DNA of 64,000 nucleotides, taken from contig NC_084714.1 in assembly GCF_033807575.1 (NCBI RefSeq), forward strand, positions 1,644,501-1,708,500, given 5' to 3'. The notes below the pieces were generated by a model, which worked only from the letters and a program-made list of their open reading frames with translations, was not told the origin of the DNA and did no database searches. Numbering within the stretch: position 1 is the first letter of the stretch; each line of letters begins with the position of its first letter. This document shows positions 1 through 9,990 of this stretch, piece after piece. Source of the stretch: Cydia pomonella (Eukaryota > Arthropoda > Insecta > Lepidoptera > Tortricidae). Both the position numbers and the translations under genes were made by a program.

Positions 1-638
1 GTATTGTCAAATTTTGGAGTGTTGCTATTAATCTGGTTTCGGTTTGAATTCACCCTCGGATTCCTAGCGTCGTATATAGTTTGAAAGTTTTGTTCTTCTA
101 AAACGATTTTTAAAGCATTCTCCAAAGTTGTGACATTTCGCAAACGCACTAGCCTAACTAAATAAGCTGGCAAATTAAAAAGAAAAACATTCAGTGAAGT
201 GTTATTATAGATATGGTGTTTAGCTGCTCGTAAATTTTCGTCTTCTATTGTTTCACTTATTTTTGCAAACAAACTACTTCTTAATTGTTGGACTTTGTGG
301 CAAAAATCCAAATAACTTTCGTTTTTATTACGTTTTAGTGATTCTAATTCCATTGCCAAACATTCCTCGGACCTAGGGTCACCAAAATGTTGGCTCAAAA
401 GCTGTTTTAACTCTTGCCATGTATGTATGGAGTCCCTTTCTCCTATTAAATTAGCGGCATTCCCAGAAAGTCTACTGGTTATAATGTGAAGCAAATATAA
501 GTTTTGTGCGATACCTCCCGGGAAAGATTGTAAAACATATTCACATTTTTTAAGAAATAATGGTAATGCTCTTGTTTCTCCATCGAATACTGGGATTACT
601 TTAATTATTTCTGCAGGTACCCTATTAACGTTCTCCAT
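1..638 (-). CDS. Gag of errantivirus-like LTR element (partial, cut by window edge)
   Basis: On the minus strand an ATG at 638-636 opens a frame with no stop for 212 codons down to base 1, so the C-terminus is outside the window. The product begins MENVNRVPAEIIKVIPVFDG and is rich in Leu, Glu and Asn, with FLKKCEYVLQSFPGG, a helix-rich stretch (HTWQELKQLLSQHFGDPRS) and YLDFCHKVQQLRSSL. Such a capsid-like protein, with helices and no catalytic motif, is expected of Gag from insect Ty3/gypsy errantiviruses, where it forms the particle shell. It lies downstream of a leader, primer-binding site and LTR read in the same direction. No frameshift is seen. Pol and any env would lie beyond base 1. A plain gypsy retrotransposon without env cannot be excluded. 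Confidence 0.72.
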   Translation of the reverse strand, partial: MENVNRVPAEIIKVIPVFDGETRALPLFLKKCEYVLQSFPGGIAQNLYLLHIITSRLSGNAANLIGERDSIHTWQELKQLLSQHFGDPRSEECLAMELESLKRNKNESYLDFCHKVQQLRSSLFAKISETIEDENLRAAKHHIYNNTSLNVFLFNLPAYLVRLVRLRNVTTLENALKIVLEEQNFQTIYDARNPRVNSNRNQINSNTPKFDN

Positions 639-1110
639 TATTATTGCAAAGTGAATTAAAGGCAAATGAGAGAAAAGAGAAAAAAAAATACCTCGAAATT
701 AACTAATATTCTAGTGTTTACTTACTTGCTACACGCTATTTGAAAAGAATTTTATTCTCAATTAGCTTTACTATTTATACTATACGATTAAGGCAATGTC
801 TAATCCGTAAAAGTACGTATAAATATTACTGGTAGATAACGGAAGTAAGCGAGGGAATGGTGAAAAGGTGTACTCACAGTCCCGCAGCTTCCATGTCCTT
901 CCGGAATATTGTAGATCTTGAAAATACTTGTTCTCGGGTCCAGTCTAGGTCTGTCGCTGCTCGGCTGCTCAGCTTCACAGGAACTTGACTCAGCTTCCTC
1001 TTAATAAATTTATTTGTTCGAATTCCCGTTTAAACGTAGAAACGTACGTTGTCCGGCACGGCACAGTCGCGAGATTTTATCGGCTTTCTGAACGTGTCAA
1101 GATACGACGG
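639..1110 (-). other. Untranslated leader of the minus-strand LTR element
   Basis: About 470 bases between the primer-binding site and the gag ATG. No long open frame is present. This is the expected position of the 5' leader with packaging or splice signals, but I cannot point to a specific one. Confidence 0.5.
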
Positions 1111-1130
1111 GAATCCTGTCCTCAGCGCCA
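1111..1130 (-). other. Primer-binding site (tRNA-Ser-like)
   Basis: Read on the minus strand this is TGGCGCTGAGGACAGGATTC, directly after the end of the putative LTR. TGGCG is the start of primer sites in the 17.6/297 errantivirus group, which prime with tRNA-Ser. The first bases fit a CCA end with discriminator G. The acceptor-stem part differs from the common TGGCGCAGTC form, so the exact tRNA is unsure. Confidence 0.55.
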
Positions 1131-1339
1131 ATTAAGATGGAGAGACTGGATTTATTATTAAAAATAATTTATTTAATCGAACAGAGTAACGTCCAAGATA
1201 ATAATTAATACAATATTAACTTAAATCTAATTCTTAACAGCTATTTATAATAAAGTATTGACAAGTAAGCATTGACGTCAAGACCTAATTAGGGGTAGTG
1301 CTGACAAAGGTTACTTGTATTGGTTGCTCCACCTTAACT
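1131..1339 (-). mobile_element. Putative 5' LTR (about 209 bp)
   Basis: On the minus strand the segment starts AGTTA, as errantivirus LTRs often do, and ends in CTTAAT immediately before the primer site. It contains TATAAATAG and, near its end, AATAAATCC. The partner LTR is off the window, so the ends cannot be confirmed by comparison. Beyond 1339 the sequence becomes an unrelated LINE tail, which fixes the outer edge. Confidence 0.55.
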
Positions 1340-1592
1340 CCTGCAACTCCAGAGGAGTTACATGCGCGTTGCCGACCCTAACCCCGCCCCCCCGGTTGAG
1401 CTCTGGCAACCGTACTCACCGACAGGAACACAACACTATGAGTAAGGTCTAGTGTTATTTGGCTGATGTTTTATGTAAGGTGGAGGTACTTCCCCAGTTG
1501 GGCTCTGCTCTAGATCTGGAATGACATCCGCTGTGCTGTGCCCTACCACATAAGGCGAGATGACATTCACATTGCCCATACCTCTCTTTTTT
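1340..1592 (-). mobile_element. LINE 3' tail, family A, interrupted by the LTR element
   Basis: The bases from 1340 match the tail also seen at 15838, 17896, 47907 and 57397 (ctgcaactccagaggagtta, then gccgaccctaac and gagctctggcaac). The part from 1510 to 1592 matches 18180-18250 (agatctgg, gctgtgctgtgccctac, gcccatacctctc). The terminal part of the repeat (the catcaggcggg block) is missing on the low side because the LTR begins there. Confidence 0.7.
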
Positions 1593-1787
1593 CATTCTGA
1601 ATTTAAATAGCAAAAAAAAATCGAACGGTTTCGATACTTCTACTTCTACCTAGCGTTGTCCCAGCCTTTGCCTGGGTCCACTTTACTACTTGCCTTCTTC
1701 CACTTTGCACGATCCTGGGCGTCCGTTTGAGTCCGTTTATGCTGATTTCTGCTTTCACAATAAAGTAATGTTTATCGCAATAAAGTA

Positions 1788-1822
1788 TTTCATTCATTCA
1801 TACATTCATTCATTCATCCATC
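1788..1822. repeat. (ATTC)n microsatellite at a LINE-like 3' end
   Basis: Imperfect ATTC repeats follow AATAAAGTATTTC, as at the 3' tail of a retroposon. A similar tract lies at 7020-7037. Confidence 0.5.
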
Positions 1823-2094
1823 GCTTTTTTGGTCTGCCATGGAGTCGGGGGCCGTCAAGGGCTAGGTGAAGGCATATGTTTCCTACGTAGTCAGCTGGCC
1901 TGTGACAAACGATACTAAATATAAAAATCGTAAGAAACTTACAAAAATAATTTCGTAGTTGAGAGAAGTTGGTGGCTGAGCCCATATCATCGGCGTAACT
2001 AAATCCCACAGACTTCGCTAGCTCGGTCACCTACTCAGAAAGGAGGAGGATCGGGCAGTCAAGGAAGCGTACTAGGGGCGACCAACGGGCCCTT

Positions 2095-2290
2095 CGACCG
2101 ATCGGGCGCCCCAGGTACCGCTGGTGTGATGTCGTGGAGGCGGACCTGCGTCGGCTGAATGCCAATTAATAACAGAAAACCGCGCTGGATCGGGACAGGT
2201 GGCGTTCTCTCGTTTCGGAGGCCAAGATTCTTTTTGGATCGCTGAGCCAAAGCAGTTAGTTGAGAGAGATCTACTATGAAATATAAAATT
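2095..2290 (+). pseudogene. RTE-like LINE C-terminus, decayed
   Basis: The + strand encodes GRPRYRWCDVVEADLRRLNA, two stops, then a frame with DRDRWRSLVSEAK and FGSLSQ. The same tail occurs at 9405-9590 (minus) and 42040-42107 (plus). GRPR-RW, W---A-DR--WR and LV-EAK are typical of the last residues of RTE-type reverse transcriptase proteins. In-frame TAA stops near 2167-2175 show it is dead. Confidence 0.65.
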
Positions 2291-2334
2291 AGTGTTAATC
2301 AAGTATGTTTTAAATTTAAATGGTTGAATTGCGT

Positions 2335-2390
2335 TAGATACTAAGTCGATTTGTGTAAGATTGTCCCATAGTATTTATCTATTTGTTATA
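2335..2390 (+). mobile_element. SINE family B, 3' remnant
   Basis: Matches the conserved SINE end at 5160-5215 and 56125-56170: an 'acttagtcaatttgtgta' block followed by 'tgtcctataatatttattta'. Only about 55 bases remain. Confidence 0.55.
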
Positions 2391-2959
2391 TAAGATTACT
2401 GTTTTATATATCTAGAATTTACTTTCCATAGACAAACCTTTAGCTCCATTGTTTCTAGATCTTTATTCGGTGCTATTTAATACGTAACCTTTTTAACGGC
2501 CAAACCCTTGGTCCTCGCGTGCGTTAAAAATGTTCCAAAATTGGACCACACTAAGATTAACCTAATTTCTAACTCCGATTACCTCTGATTTCGGCGCCCT
2601 TCATTTTGACCCACCGCAGGTAATCGCCGGATTCTGTTACATATCTCTCAAATTATGATTGAGTCACGCTTTCGGCTGGTTTTATGGTATTAAGGTTCCC
2701 TACACACAGTTTTAGTAGTAGTAGAGTTAGACAAAGATAAGTTGGTAGCGATTTAGACACTAGACAGCCCTGAGAGTGCAAGTGTTTAAACGAAACAAAA
2801 TATTTATTGTGACACTGAACCTTGAATTATTGTATGAAATGTTTTTTTTTAATTATTATTATTATTTTTATCCACGTTTACAATAGCTCAAAATTTGTAT
2901 ATGGAATGTTATTTATTTTTTTATGTTTTATTTACTATTATAATGTTATTATTATTATT
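2391..2959. other. No gene seen; AT-rich
   Basis: No open frame of note, no splice-flanked exon and no repeat shared with the rest of the window. Short A/T runs only. Confidence 0.5.
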
Positions 2960-3128
2960 CGATTTTTATATACACGAGACATATTATGATGAAATGTTTT
3001 AATAGGTATTAGATATTTAGTTAAATTTAATATTGTGTGCCCTAACAGGGTGTCATGAATTGACTAAATTAATTGTAACACCTTATTATGTAACTATGTT
3101 CATGACTGCAATAAATAAATGAAATGAA
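2960..3128 (+). mobile_element. LINE 3' UTR with (GAAAT)n tail
   Basis: Contains CCCTAACAGGGTGTCATG, then ends in AATAAATAAATG and GAAATGAAATG. A poly-adenylation-like signal plus a short tandem repeat is the usual 3' end of a non-LTR element. No coding part remains. Confidence 0.45.
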
Positions 3129-3248
3129 ATGCACAGGCTGGGCTATCAAAATCATTGCCAACTTAGCTTGGTCGGATTCTAGTTGGGTACTCTAAAATTA
3201 TACATAAACACATAAAAATAGCTTACATACAGTAAGGAAGCTAAGTAC

Positions 3249-3430
3249 ATGCGAGCGGCTAAGGAGTGGAATTCACTTCCTGCAAATCTATTCCCAGTCC
3301 ACTATAACTTGGATCTTTTTAAATCGAGAGTGAATAGACATCTTTTAGGTAAGCATGTTGCATCCTAGACTGCATCAGCACTTACCATCAGGTGAGATTT
3401 TGGTCAAATGCTTACCTTGTCTTAATAAAA
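3249..3430 (+). pseudogene. LINE reverse-transcriptase C-terminus fragment
   Basis: A 39-codon frame runs to TAG at 3366 and contains EWNSLPANLFP followed by YNLDLFKSRVNRHLLG. W-N-LP---FP with YN---FK--V--HL marks the last residues of CR1/jockey-group LINE ORF2 proteins. It is followed by the tail motif ttaccatcaggtgag and AATAAAAATAA. Everything upstream of the last 40 residues is missing, a typical 5' truncation. Confidence 0.7.
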
Positions 3431-3432
3431 AT

Positions 3433-4017
3433 AACCGGCCAAGAGCATGTCGGGCCACGCTCAGTGTAGGGTTCCGTAGTTACTCTTCCGTCACAATAAG
3501 CTAAACTGGAGCTTAAAGTGTAGTAAATGGTACCTTTCACCCGAGTTAAACAAATAGGCTGATTAAAGTAAGTCTTTTTACTATGAAGGGAAAACTTTTT
3601 GCGATAACTCAAAAACAGCTAAACTGATCATGTCCGCTATAGTTTTCATTTAATGTCTTTCTTAAGCTCTACTTCCACGATTTTTTTCATATTTTTTGGA
3701 CCTATGGTTCAAAAGTTAGAGGGGGGGGGGGGACACATTTTTTTTTTCTTTCGGAGCGATTATCTCCGAATATATTCACTTTATCAAAAAATGTTTCTTA
3801 AAAACCCCTATTAGTTTTGAAAGACCTTTCCAACGATACCCAACACTCTAGGGTTGAAGCGAAAAAAAAAATTCACCCCCACTTTACGTGTAGGGGAGGT
3901 ACCCTAAAAAAAATTAAATTTTTAGATTTTATTGTAAGACTTTGTCGGCTTTATTGATTTATATATCCATGTCAAAATTCAGCTTTCTAACACTAACGAC
4001 CACGGAGCAAAGCCTCG

Positions 4018-4056
<39 letters not shown>

Positions 4057-4115
4057 GGACATGGCGAAACTATAAGGGTTCCGTTTTATGCCATTTGGCT
4101 ACGGAACCCTAAAAA
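3433..4115 (-). repeat. High-copy repeat family C (ends ACGGAACCCT)
   Basis: Begins ccggccaagagcatgtcggg and ends tacggaaccctaaaaaaa. A related + copy lies at 62610-63195 and an interrupted + copy at 30985-35765. It carries a (GACA)n tract at 4018-4056 and poly-T blocks. It has no long frame. I cannot assign it to a class. Confidence 0.65.
4018..4056. repeat. (GACA)n microsatellite
   Basis: About nine GACA units inside repeat family C. The related copy at 62665 has (GTCT)n in the opposite sense, so the tract belongs to the family. Confidence 0.85.
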
Positions 4116-4427
4116 AAACTACAAAGGCAAACTTATCCTATCTCTTCCTTATTTCGTTTTAATGGGACGAGTCATGTATTCATACATACCTAAATGATAT
4201 TATTACCTAATTCAGGAAAGTGGGCTATAATTTACTTTGATTAATGCTACTTTATTGAACAAAGGAAGCATAATTTAGGAAGGTAATAACAGCCTTTAGA
4301 CTGACCAATGATCTATCCAAATTGTATGAAGTGAGTTTAGAAGTAGGTAATTATTTTACCGATTTTCTAAAGTGCAATCATTACCTATATTTTTTGTCAA
4401 ACAGATACGTCTGCGATAGGGATTGCA

Positions 4428-4506
4428 ATCCGGTCCGGCGGATCCGGTAATCCGGCCGGATCCGGCACTTTTCAGGAGCTACCGGATCCGGTAAAAATTA
4501 TTCCGG
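4428..4506. repeat. CCGGATCCGG-rich short repeat cluster
   Basis: Multiple copies of the palindromic core GGATCCGG and TCCGG within 80 bases. GC-rich against an AT-rich background. No function is evident. Confidence 0.55.
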
Positions 4507-4769
4507 TCAAATAAAAAAAACGCCTAAATACAGCACGCACTGTGCGGTTTAGATGAGGGGCGACGGATGAGAGGTATGATCTTGAACAGAGAATAAAACG
4601 AATGAAAACGTATAAATTTAGTTAAATATAAATATGGAAGCGTATTTTTTTTTTCATTTTTTCCCGAATAATTTAAGCTAATTAGAATAACCGCCACGAG
4701 TCGTACCTTTATTTTCTAATATAAAAATTACCTATTCTTATTTTTTACTAAATTTTGCCTGAAAAAAGG

Positions 4770-5045
4770 TATTTTTTTTTAATTTCAAGAATATTTATTT
4801 ACAATAACAATGTACATAATGGATATATACAGATGATTACTATAACTAGCTTATACCAAGGATGCTGGCGGCATTTCCTCGTTGTATCGCAATACTGATA
4901 CGTTGTGCGAGGAAGCCGCCAGCTCTTCGGTCACCAGTTACGTCAACCAGACGTTTCGCGATTTCTCCAAAAACTTGTGCGCGCTGGGACCCCGTGGACC
5001 TAGAGTTTCAACGCCAAATGGTACAAAATGGTACTCTCTACCGAG
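4770..5045 (-). pseudogene. LINE-like C-terminus, SIAIQRGNAA family, copy 1
   Basis: On the minus strand the frame reads VPFGVETLGPRGPSAHKFLE, then after a one-base shift GEIAKRLVDVTGDRRA and ISIAIQRGNAASI. The same protein end occurs at 50775-51002, 60597-60765 and 62503-62565. A poly-T run at 4771-4780 marks the 3' tail. I do not know the function of this domain. The frameshift shows this copy is inactive. Confidence 0.6.
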
Positions 5046-5094
5046 GCTCTTATATTTATTACGTTTCAAAATTTCAGCTAAAATTTTAAAATTG

Positions 5095-5240
5095 GTTTGT
5101 TATTATTGGGTGTTTTCTATATATTTAAGTATTTATAAATATTACCCTCAACACAAGCCTTATTAGCTTACTGTGGGACTTAGTCAATTTGTGTAATAAT
5201 GTCCTATAATATTTATTTATTTATTTATTATTTATTGTCG
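5095..5240 (+). mobile_element. SINE family B, 5'-truncated
   Basis: Matches the last 145 bases of the SINEs at 51150 and 56125 (minus there): gggtgttttctat, atttaagtatttataaat, caagcctta, cttagtcaatttgtgtaat and a run of tttattta units. The tRNA-like head is absent. Confidence 0.75.
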
Positions 5241-5799
5241 TTACTTTTCATATAGTTTTAAATCGTACTTAACTAACTTATCTTTTAATTAAATCTACAG
5301 AATCACGTTACATACTACAACGCGCACTTGACCGGAATATTTTTTCTATTCAAAAACGATTAAACTCGACCACGCTACTGACCTTTTTATATTTAAATTA
5401 GTTGTAAACGAAGGTAAAGCTATTTTAATTTTCAATAAATGTCGTAGCTTATTGATAGTTCTGGATTTTATTGCTTATTTTCATAGTTTATTTTAATGTT
5501 ATAGTGAAATACCCCCGGAGTTCAGTTACAGAGTGTGACAAAGTTATAAATGCGGTTTAGTGAGTTCGTCAGTCTTTTTATTATGTTTGTGTCAATGGAT
5601 TATTGCTAGCACAGATAAGTTTGTTTAGTAATATTTAGTACATATTCTCGATTGGTCGGTGATTACAAACTTAAAAATATGGTTAATCACAACTATCTTT
5701 AAGGATTTCAATATATTAATTATGGATAAAAAAATATGATATAATCTTACTTAGCTCCACAGTAACTTCATTAAACCTTTTGTTGGGGGTACTAGGCGA
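5241..5799. other. No gene seen
   Basis: AT-rich DNA without a long frame, splice-flanked exon or repeat recognised elsewhere in the window. Confidence 0.45.
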
Positions 5800-5915
5800 C
5801 GATATATGATATGTATATGTATATGAAATATAGATCAATACTTAAATGCATAGAAAGCATCCATAATGCAGGATCAAATATTTGTGATAAATACCCATAA
5901 CCATTGACATATATC

Positions 5916-6241
5916 TAAGGACGGGCCTTACGGGCAATAAGAATGGGGCCAGGACCAGAGTGCCTACCGCGAACCACGTTCAACGTGTTGCCTCCCTGTC
6001 GCACTTGTAAATTCGTACGTAAGTGTGACAGAGAGGCAACACGTCGAACGTGGTTCGCGGTAGGCACCCAGGACAGCGGTGTCACGCACACGAATTCGAG
6101 TCAATCGTATATTGGTTAATGCGTTCGCATCACGCGCGCGATTGGTCGTAACTAGTTGCGTTAGACTGCACGATTGGCTCGAATTCGTGAGTGACACCAC
6201 TGAACTAGCACCATTCTTAGTGCCCATAAGGCTCGTCCTTA
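5916..6241. mobile_element. MITE type 1 (fold-back, TA-flanked) inside SINE
   Basis: Terminal inverted repeats pair taaggacgggccttacgggc at the left with its near-complement at 6208-6241, and inner arms cgaattcgagtcaatcg and cgattggctcgaattcg continue the stem. TA sits at both outer edges, consistent with a TA target duplication of the Tc1/mariner kind, though the edge could be read one or two bases differently. Confidence 0.75.
5959..6068. mobile_element. MITE type 2, copy 1, flanked by CAG
   Basis: A 110-bp near-perfect fold-back whose arms read gcctaccgcgaaccacgttc and its complement. CAG occurs directly on both sides (5956-5958 and 6069-6071). It lies inside MITE type 1. The outer bases are slightly diverged (agtgcc / ggcacc). 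Confidence 0.85.
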
Positions 6242-6329
6242 TATATACTATATCAATGCCCTTGCCAGAATTTGAACCCGGGACCTTCTGCTTAGGCACG
6301 GTCACTACCGACTAGGTTAAAATAATGGA

Positions 6330-6716
6330 GACCTAGATTGAAGATGGCAACTATTGTTAGTGACCAGTGCTGGGACTATTACTTCATACATTGAATTACA
6401 AAAACATACTTAACCAAATATGGAACTCTTTAAAAAGTCAAGCTTCTAGGCAGAAGGAAAACTCCCTATATAGGATGTTTATCTCAACGAAAAAAATTGC
6501 GGCGGAGCTGTTAATGGCAGTATGGACTAATTGTTTCAAAATGTTTTTTGTTTTCTGAAAACCTTACACAAATTATTATCATAAGCCAAATCCCAAAATG
6601 TTAACTACAGAAATAAAAAATCCCACCTAAATTAGGTAAATTTGGGACCTGATGAAATTCACCCCATAATGGGTATTAGAATATTTAATATAATTCCATA
6701 TCCATACATGGTTTGC
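6330..6716. other. No gene seen
   Basis: AT-rich with no supported coding or repeat feature. Short frames here have no splice context. Confidence 0.4.
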
Positions 6717-6922
6717 ATGTACAGTCGCCAAAAGTATCTGATGTTCCGGATAACTTCTCCAAATATAGATACATTTCTAAAATTCGCGTTCAAAAGTATA
6801 TCTTTTACAGTCTTAGTTGTTCTATATTAAAGAAATCACTTTTTGTTAAGCTGTTACAGAATGGTAGTTTAGTTACTTATGAAACGTTATTTCATCCGCT
6901 ACTTTTGATGCTGACTGTACTT
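6717..6922. mobile_element. Fold-back MITE, tacagtcg/ctgactgta ends
   Basis: Left end tacagtcgccaaaagtatct pairs with right end tacttttgatgctgactgta. The arms are short and diverged, so the element is old. Confidence 0.55.
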
Positions 6923-7650
6923 ATACCATTTTCAAGTTTCACATGATAAATGGCAGAATGTAGTAATAAATGCATCCGCTGTATCTGTGTCTTATATGTA
7001 CATGTTCATGTGATTAAATCATTCATTCATTCATTCAAATAACAACACTTATTAGGTGTTAATACTGAGCTTAATTTGGGAGTACCTGCCTACCTGACTC
7101 TTGATGTTACCGCGTAGAAAATTTAAGAAATTATCTATCTACAAATCATTGTTTTCATTAACTCCCATCTTTAATAACTAATATTACCGCCTGTCTTGTC
7201 ATGTTATCGATACAGATCTACCGACATGCTTGTTAAACATTTTTCTCTTTTTTTAACTTGTCGATATGAGCTTTAACCCTGTGAACCACGGCTATCTTGC
7301 GCGGTGCGTCATTGTGAACCTAATCTTAATGGACGAAGATTGATATTGGGTTGCAGCCACGCGCGTCAGTTGACGTTTTTAGGGAGGGTTTATAAAAAAT
7401 AACTCAATCACGTATAATAATTGAGTCTTTTATTAAAGTTTATTACGTGGAGATTAAGTTGCTGGTTCAATTTAAATAAATTAGATTATATCACCCCGTG
7501 ATCCTGATAGCGGCGTGATCGGTTCATTTCGACTGAGAAGATTAATGTGTTTACAAATTGGTACGCGCCAGAATATTGGGTACTGTTTTTATTACCTATT
7601 ACAAATAACTCGCATTTGGCTGTAACTTGATTTCAACGACAGAAGCAGGT
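6923..7650. other. No gene seen; includes (ATTC)n at 7020-7037
   Basis: Nothing supported beyond the short microsatellite. Confidence 0.4.
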
Positions 7651-7654
7651 AGAT

Positions 7655-8119
7655 ACAAGGTGCCCGTGAGCATTGCGAGAAATTTTAACGGTGCATTCCT
7701 GATGGCAACAGAAGCAAAAAATGTTATATGACTTTTTGTGAAATTAGACAAAAAAAAATATTTTTTTGTTTTTATTCCCCTTTTTTTTAACACTCCTGTA
7801 CATAAAACGTAATTTTTATTGTTAAACACAACCTAAAATTAACTAAAAAGTTTTTTTTTATTTGGGGGTAGCCTCTCGATTAAATTTATTTAATTTTTCG
7901 ATGTCAATCAATAGGTATGTCCAGACTAGACCTCAAAGTGGCAATACCGCAGTCAAAAATGTGTTTTGTACCGACTCATGACGAAAGAATGATTTCGAAA
8001 AACATTTAATTATCTCTGAAACTAGGCCTAATCCAGAAAATTTCATATGACATTTTAGTTTCTAAATATTACCAGGAATGCTTAGTTAAATGTCTCGCAA
8101 TGCTCACGGGCACCTTGTA
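7655..8119. mobile_element. Fold-back DNA element with caaggtgcccgtgagc ends
   Basis: caaggtgcccgtgagcattg at 7658 reappears as its reverse complement ending at 8117, with gcattcct arms further in. TA flanks each end. No transposase frame is seen in the about 460 bp. The right edge runs directly into a long (TA)n tract. Confidence 0.75.
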
Positions 8120-8132
8120 TATATATATATTA

Positions 8133-8187
<55 letters not shown>
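8118..8187. repeat. (TA)n microsatellite
   Basis: About 35 TA units with one taagata interruption, starting at the TA target of the preceding fold-back element. Confidence 0.9.
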
Positions 8188-8190
<3 letters not shown>

Positions 8191-8700
8191 AGAATTTGGA
8201 GTGCTCATACTCTTTTATTGGTAAAATATAACAATTTTACATGTCAGCAATAAAATACTCAGGTGAAATTAAATATAAAATTATTAATTATTTAGTTGAT
8301 CTACATTACATTAAAATAAAAGGATACAAACACAAATAAATAAAAATGTCAAGTTAAAATGATTAAGTAATTCGGATAAAATTAAAATCATACATTAATA
8401 TTACTTAAGCAACATGATCTATAATTGTTACATTTAAAAGTTAAGAAATTCGTTAATGTCATAAAAAGCTTGGGCAGTTATCCATATTTTTAATTTATTG
8501 TAAAAGGTTGAGTCACATTCATATATATATATTATTATTGAAATTAATATATTTGGATTATCTTGCTATTATTTAAGTTTATTTCTGACGAACACAATAT
8601 AGATTCTTATAAATTGACATTGATGTAATTTGTACTGTAATCATATGTTGTGAAATAAATAAATCTAAATCTAAATCATTTAATCTGTCTTAAGTATTTT
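8188..8700. mobile_element. Probable LINE/SINE 3' tails, (AAATCT)n at the end
   Basis: 8570-8690 ends GTGAAATAAATAAATCTAAA with further AAATCT units, a retroposon-like tail on the + strand. 8188-8560 starts aaagagaatttggagtgctc and may be the tail of another element on the minus strand. No coding part is present. Confidence 0.35.
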
Positions 8701-8704
8701 TGAT

Positions 8705-8830
8705 ATTTAGCCGACACCTGTAATATTTCTTTATTTTTTATTTTTCTTTGTCAAAAGTTTAATATCCTATTCGTCCTTTACGTTTTCTATATATTTAATG
8801 AAAGCAACTGCAATATATTTTATTAAAATA
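8705..8830 (-). repeat. Repeat family D, third (diverged) copy
   Basis: Resembles 61510-61740 in the same orientation: ccgacac, then cctattcgtcctttacgttt and tctatatatttaat. See the other two copies at 52560 and 61510. Confidence 0.5.
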
Positions 8831-8946
8831 CTTAATTGAGAAAGATTATAAATTACTATACAGAAGGAATTTTTATCATTATTTTGAAAATTGATTGTCG
8901 TTTCGGTTTTTTATCAACCCACCCTCGTAGAACATAATACATATAT

Positions 8947-9365
8947 ACAGTGTGGAAAAACTTAATGGGCTAGATCCATTTGTCATTTAAACTGGATCTA
9001 TTACTAAAAAAAGTTCCATCGGCCGGAAGTTGGATCTAACGACAAAAAAATTCTCACTAGATCCATCTTGGATCTACTGGTTGGATCTATCGAGAATGAA
9101 GGGGGCCCTGGAGGGAAAGTGCCTTAAAACTATTTCTTTAAAAAAAAATGTTTTTTTTTTATACTACGTCGGTGGCAAACAAGCATGCGGCCCACCTGAT
9201 GATAAGCAGTCTCCGTAGTCTATGCACGCCTGCAATCGGAGGAGTTACATGCGTGTTGCCGACCCTAACACCCTCGCCTCGTCATTGTCCTTAAGTTAGA
9301 CGGCCTAACTTAAGGTTTTAGGTTAATTTGTCTCCAGGGCCCATTAATTTTCTCCATTCTGTATA
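8947..9365. mobile_element. MITE disrupted by two insertions
   Basis: The right arm 9334-9365 (ccagggcccattaattttct) has its complement split on the left: gaaaaacttaatgggc at 8955-8970 and gggccctggagggaaagtgc from 9103. The 130 bases between them hold repeated GGATCTA motifs. A LINE tail (9148-9297) interrupts the interior. Confidence 0.55.
9148..9297 (-). mobile_element. LINE 3' tail, family A
   Basis: Starts with a T run, then tactacgtcggtggcaaaca, gcggcccacctgatgataag, cagtctccgtag and gttgccgaccctaac. This is the shared terminal block of family A read on the minus strand. Confidence 0.8.
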
Positions 9366-9404
9366 CTCTTTTCCCTAATTTACATTAAAAATTGTACCTA
9401 CCTT

Positions 9405-9590
9405 CCAAAATATATAAAATTGATTTTTGATTCCGTTGGCTCAGCGACCCAAAATGAGACTTGGCCTCCGACACAAGACAGCGCCACTTTTCTCGGTCCT
9501 GTGCGACCTCTCGCCAATTGTCGACTCGAAGCTCGCGCAGATCCGCCTCCACCATGTCGCTCCAGTGATACCTAGGGCGTAAAATATATA
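9405..9590 (-). pseudogene. RTE-like LINE C-terminus fragment
   Basis: On the minus strand the frame gives PRYHWSDMVEADLRELRVDN, then NWREVAQDREKWRCLVSEAK and SHFGSLSQRNQ with a stop. It is homologous to 2095-2290 and 42040-42107. The frame is open across these 60 residues but nothing of the catalytic RT remains. Confidence 0.7.
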
Positions 9591-9902
9591 AAATACCAAA
9601 ACAAAATTTTACAGTTAATTTCAATTCGTACAAAAGTTGAATAACCTCTGCAATGGTTACAAAAATATCAGTCGATCTCATTATTTATTATGCAAGTTGC
9701 TTAATCCATGCGCATTGATGCCATAACATGCATCAGAGCTACCGCTCAAACTGGTAAAGAAAATATACAAACGTGTATCAGCTGCATAGATACATACGCC
9801 GTTTTTGATACAGATGGTAGAAAAATATGTATATTACCTGTCATATGACTGCAAGAGAAGGTACAGATTAAATTATAAGCAGATAAGCCACTAGAAGAAT
9901 AA

Positions 9903-9990
9903 AGCGCTGATAGCCTAGCGGTAAGAGCTTGCAGCTTATAATCCAAAGGTAGCGGGTTCAACCTCCAGCTCGCACCAATGCGTTTTTCGG
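9903..9990 (+). mobile_element. tRNA-derived SINE head (family E)
   Basis: Contains a Pol III A-box-like TAGCCTAGCGGT and a B-box-like GGTTCAACCTC, followed by gctcgcaccaatgcgttttt. The same head is seen read in reverse at 27880-27951. It is not a tRNA gene: no foldable anticodon arm can be made with confidence and the sequence continues as a SINE body. Confidence 0.7.

Larger units (their letters stand above)
5800..6320 (-). mobile_element. SINE family B, split by a nested MITE
   Basis: 5800-5915 matches the SINE body (acttaa-tgcatagaaagca, caggatcaaatat). 6242-6320 matches its tRNA-like head read on the minus strand (tgcccttgccagaatttgaa, then actaccgactagg). The two halves are separated by the fold-back element at 5916-6241. 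Confidence 0.7.

Noticed and set aside
5964..6305. 113-codon minus frame and 78-codon plus frame
   Set aside because: Both span the nested MITEs and the SINE head and are products of fold-back symmetry.
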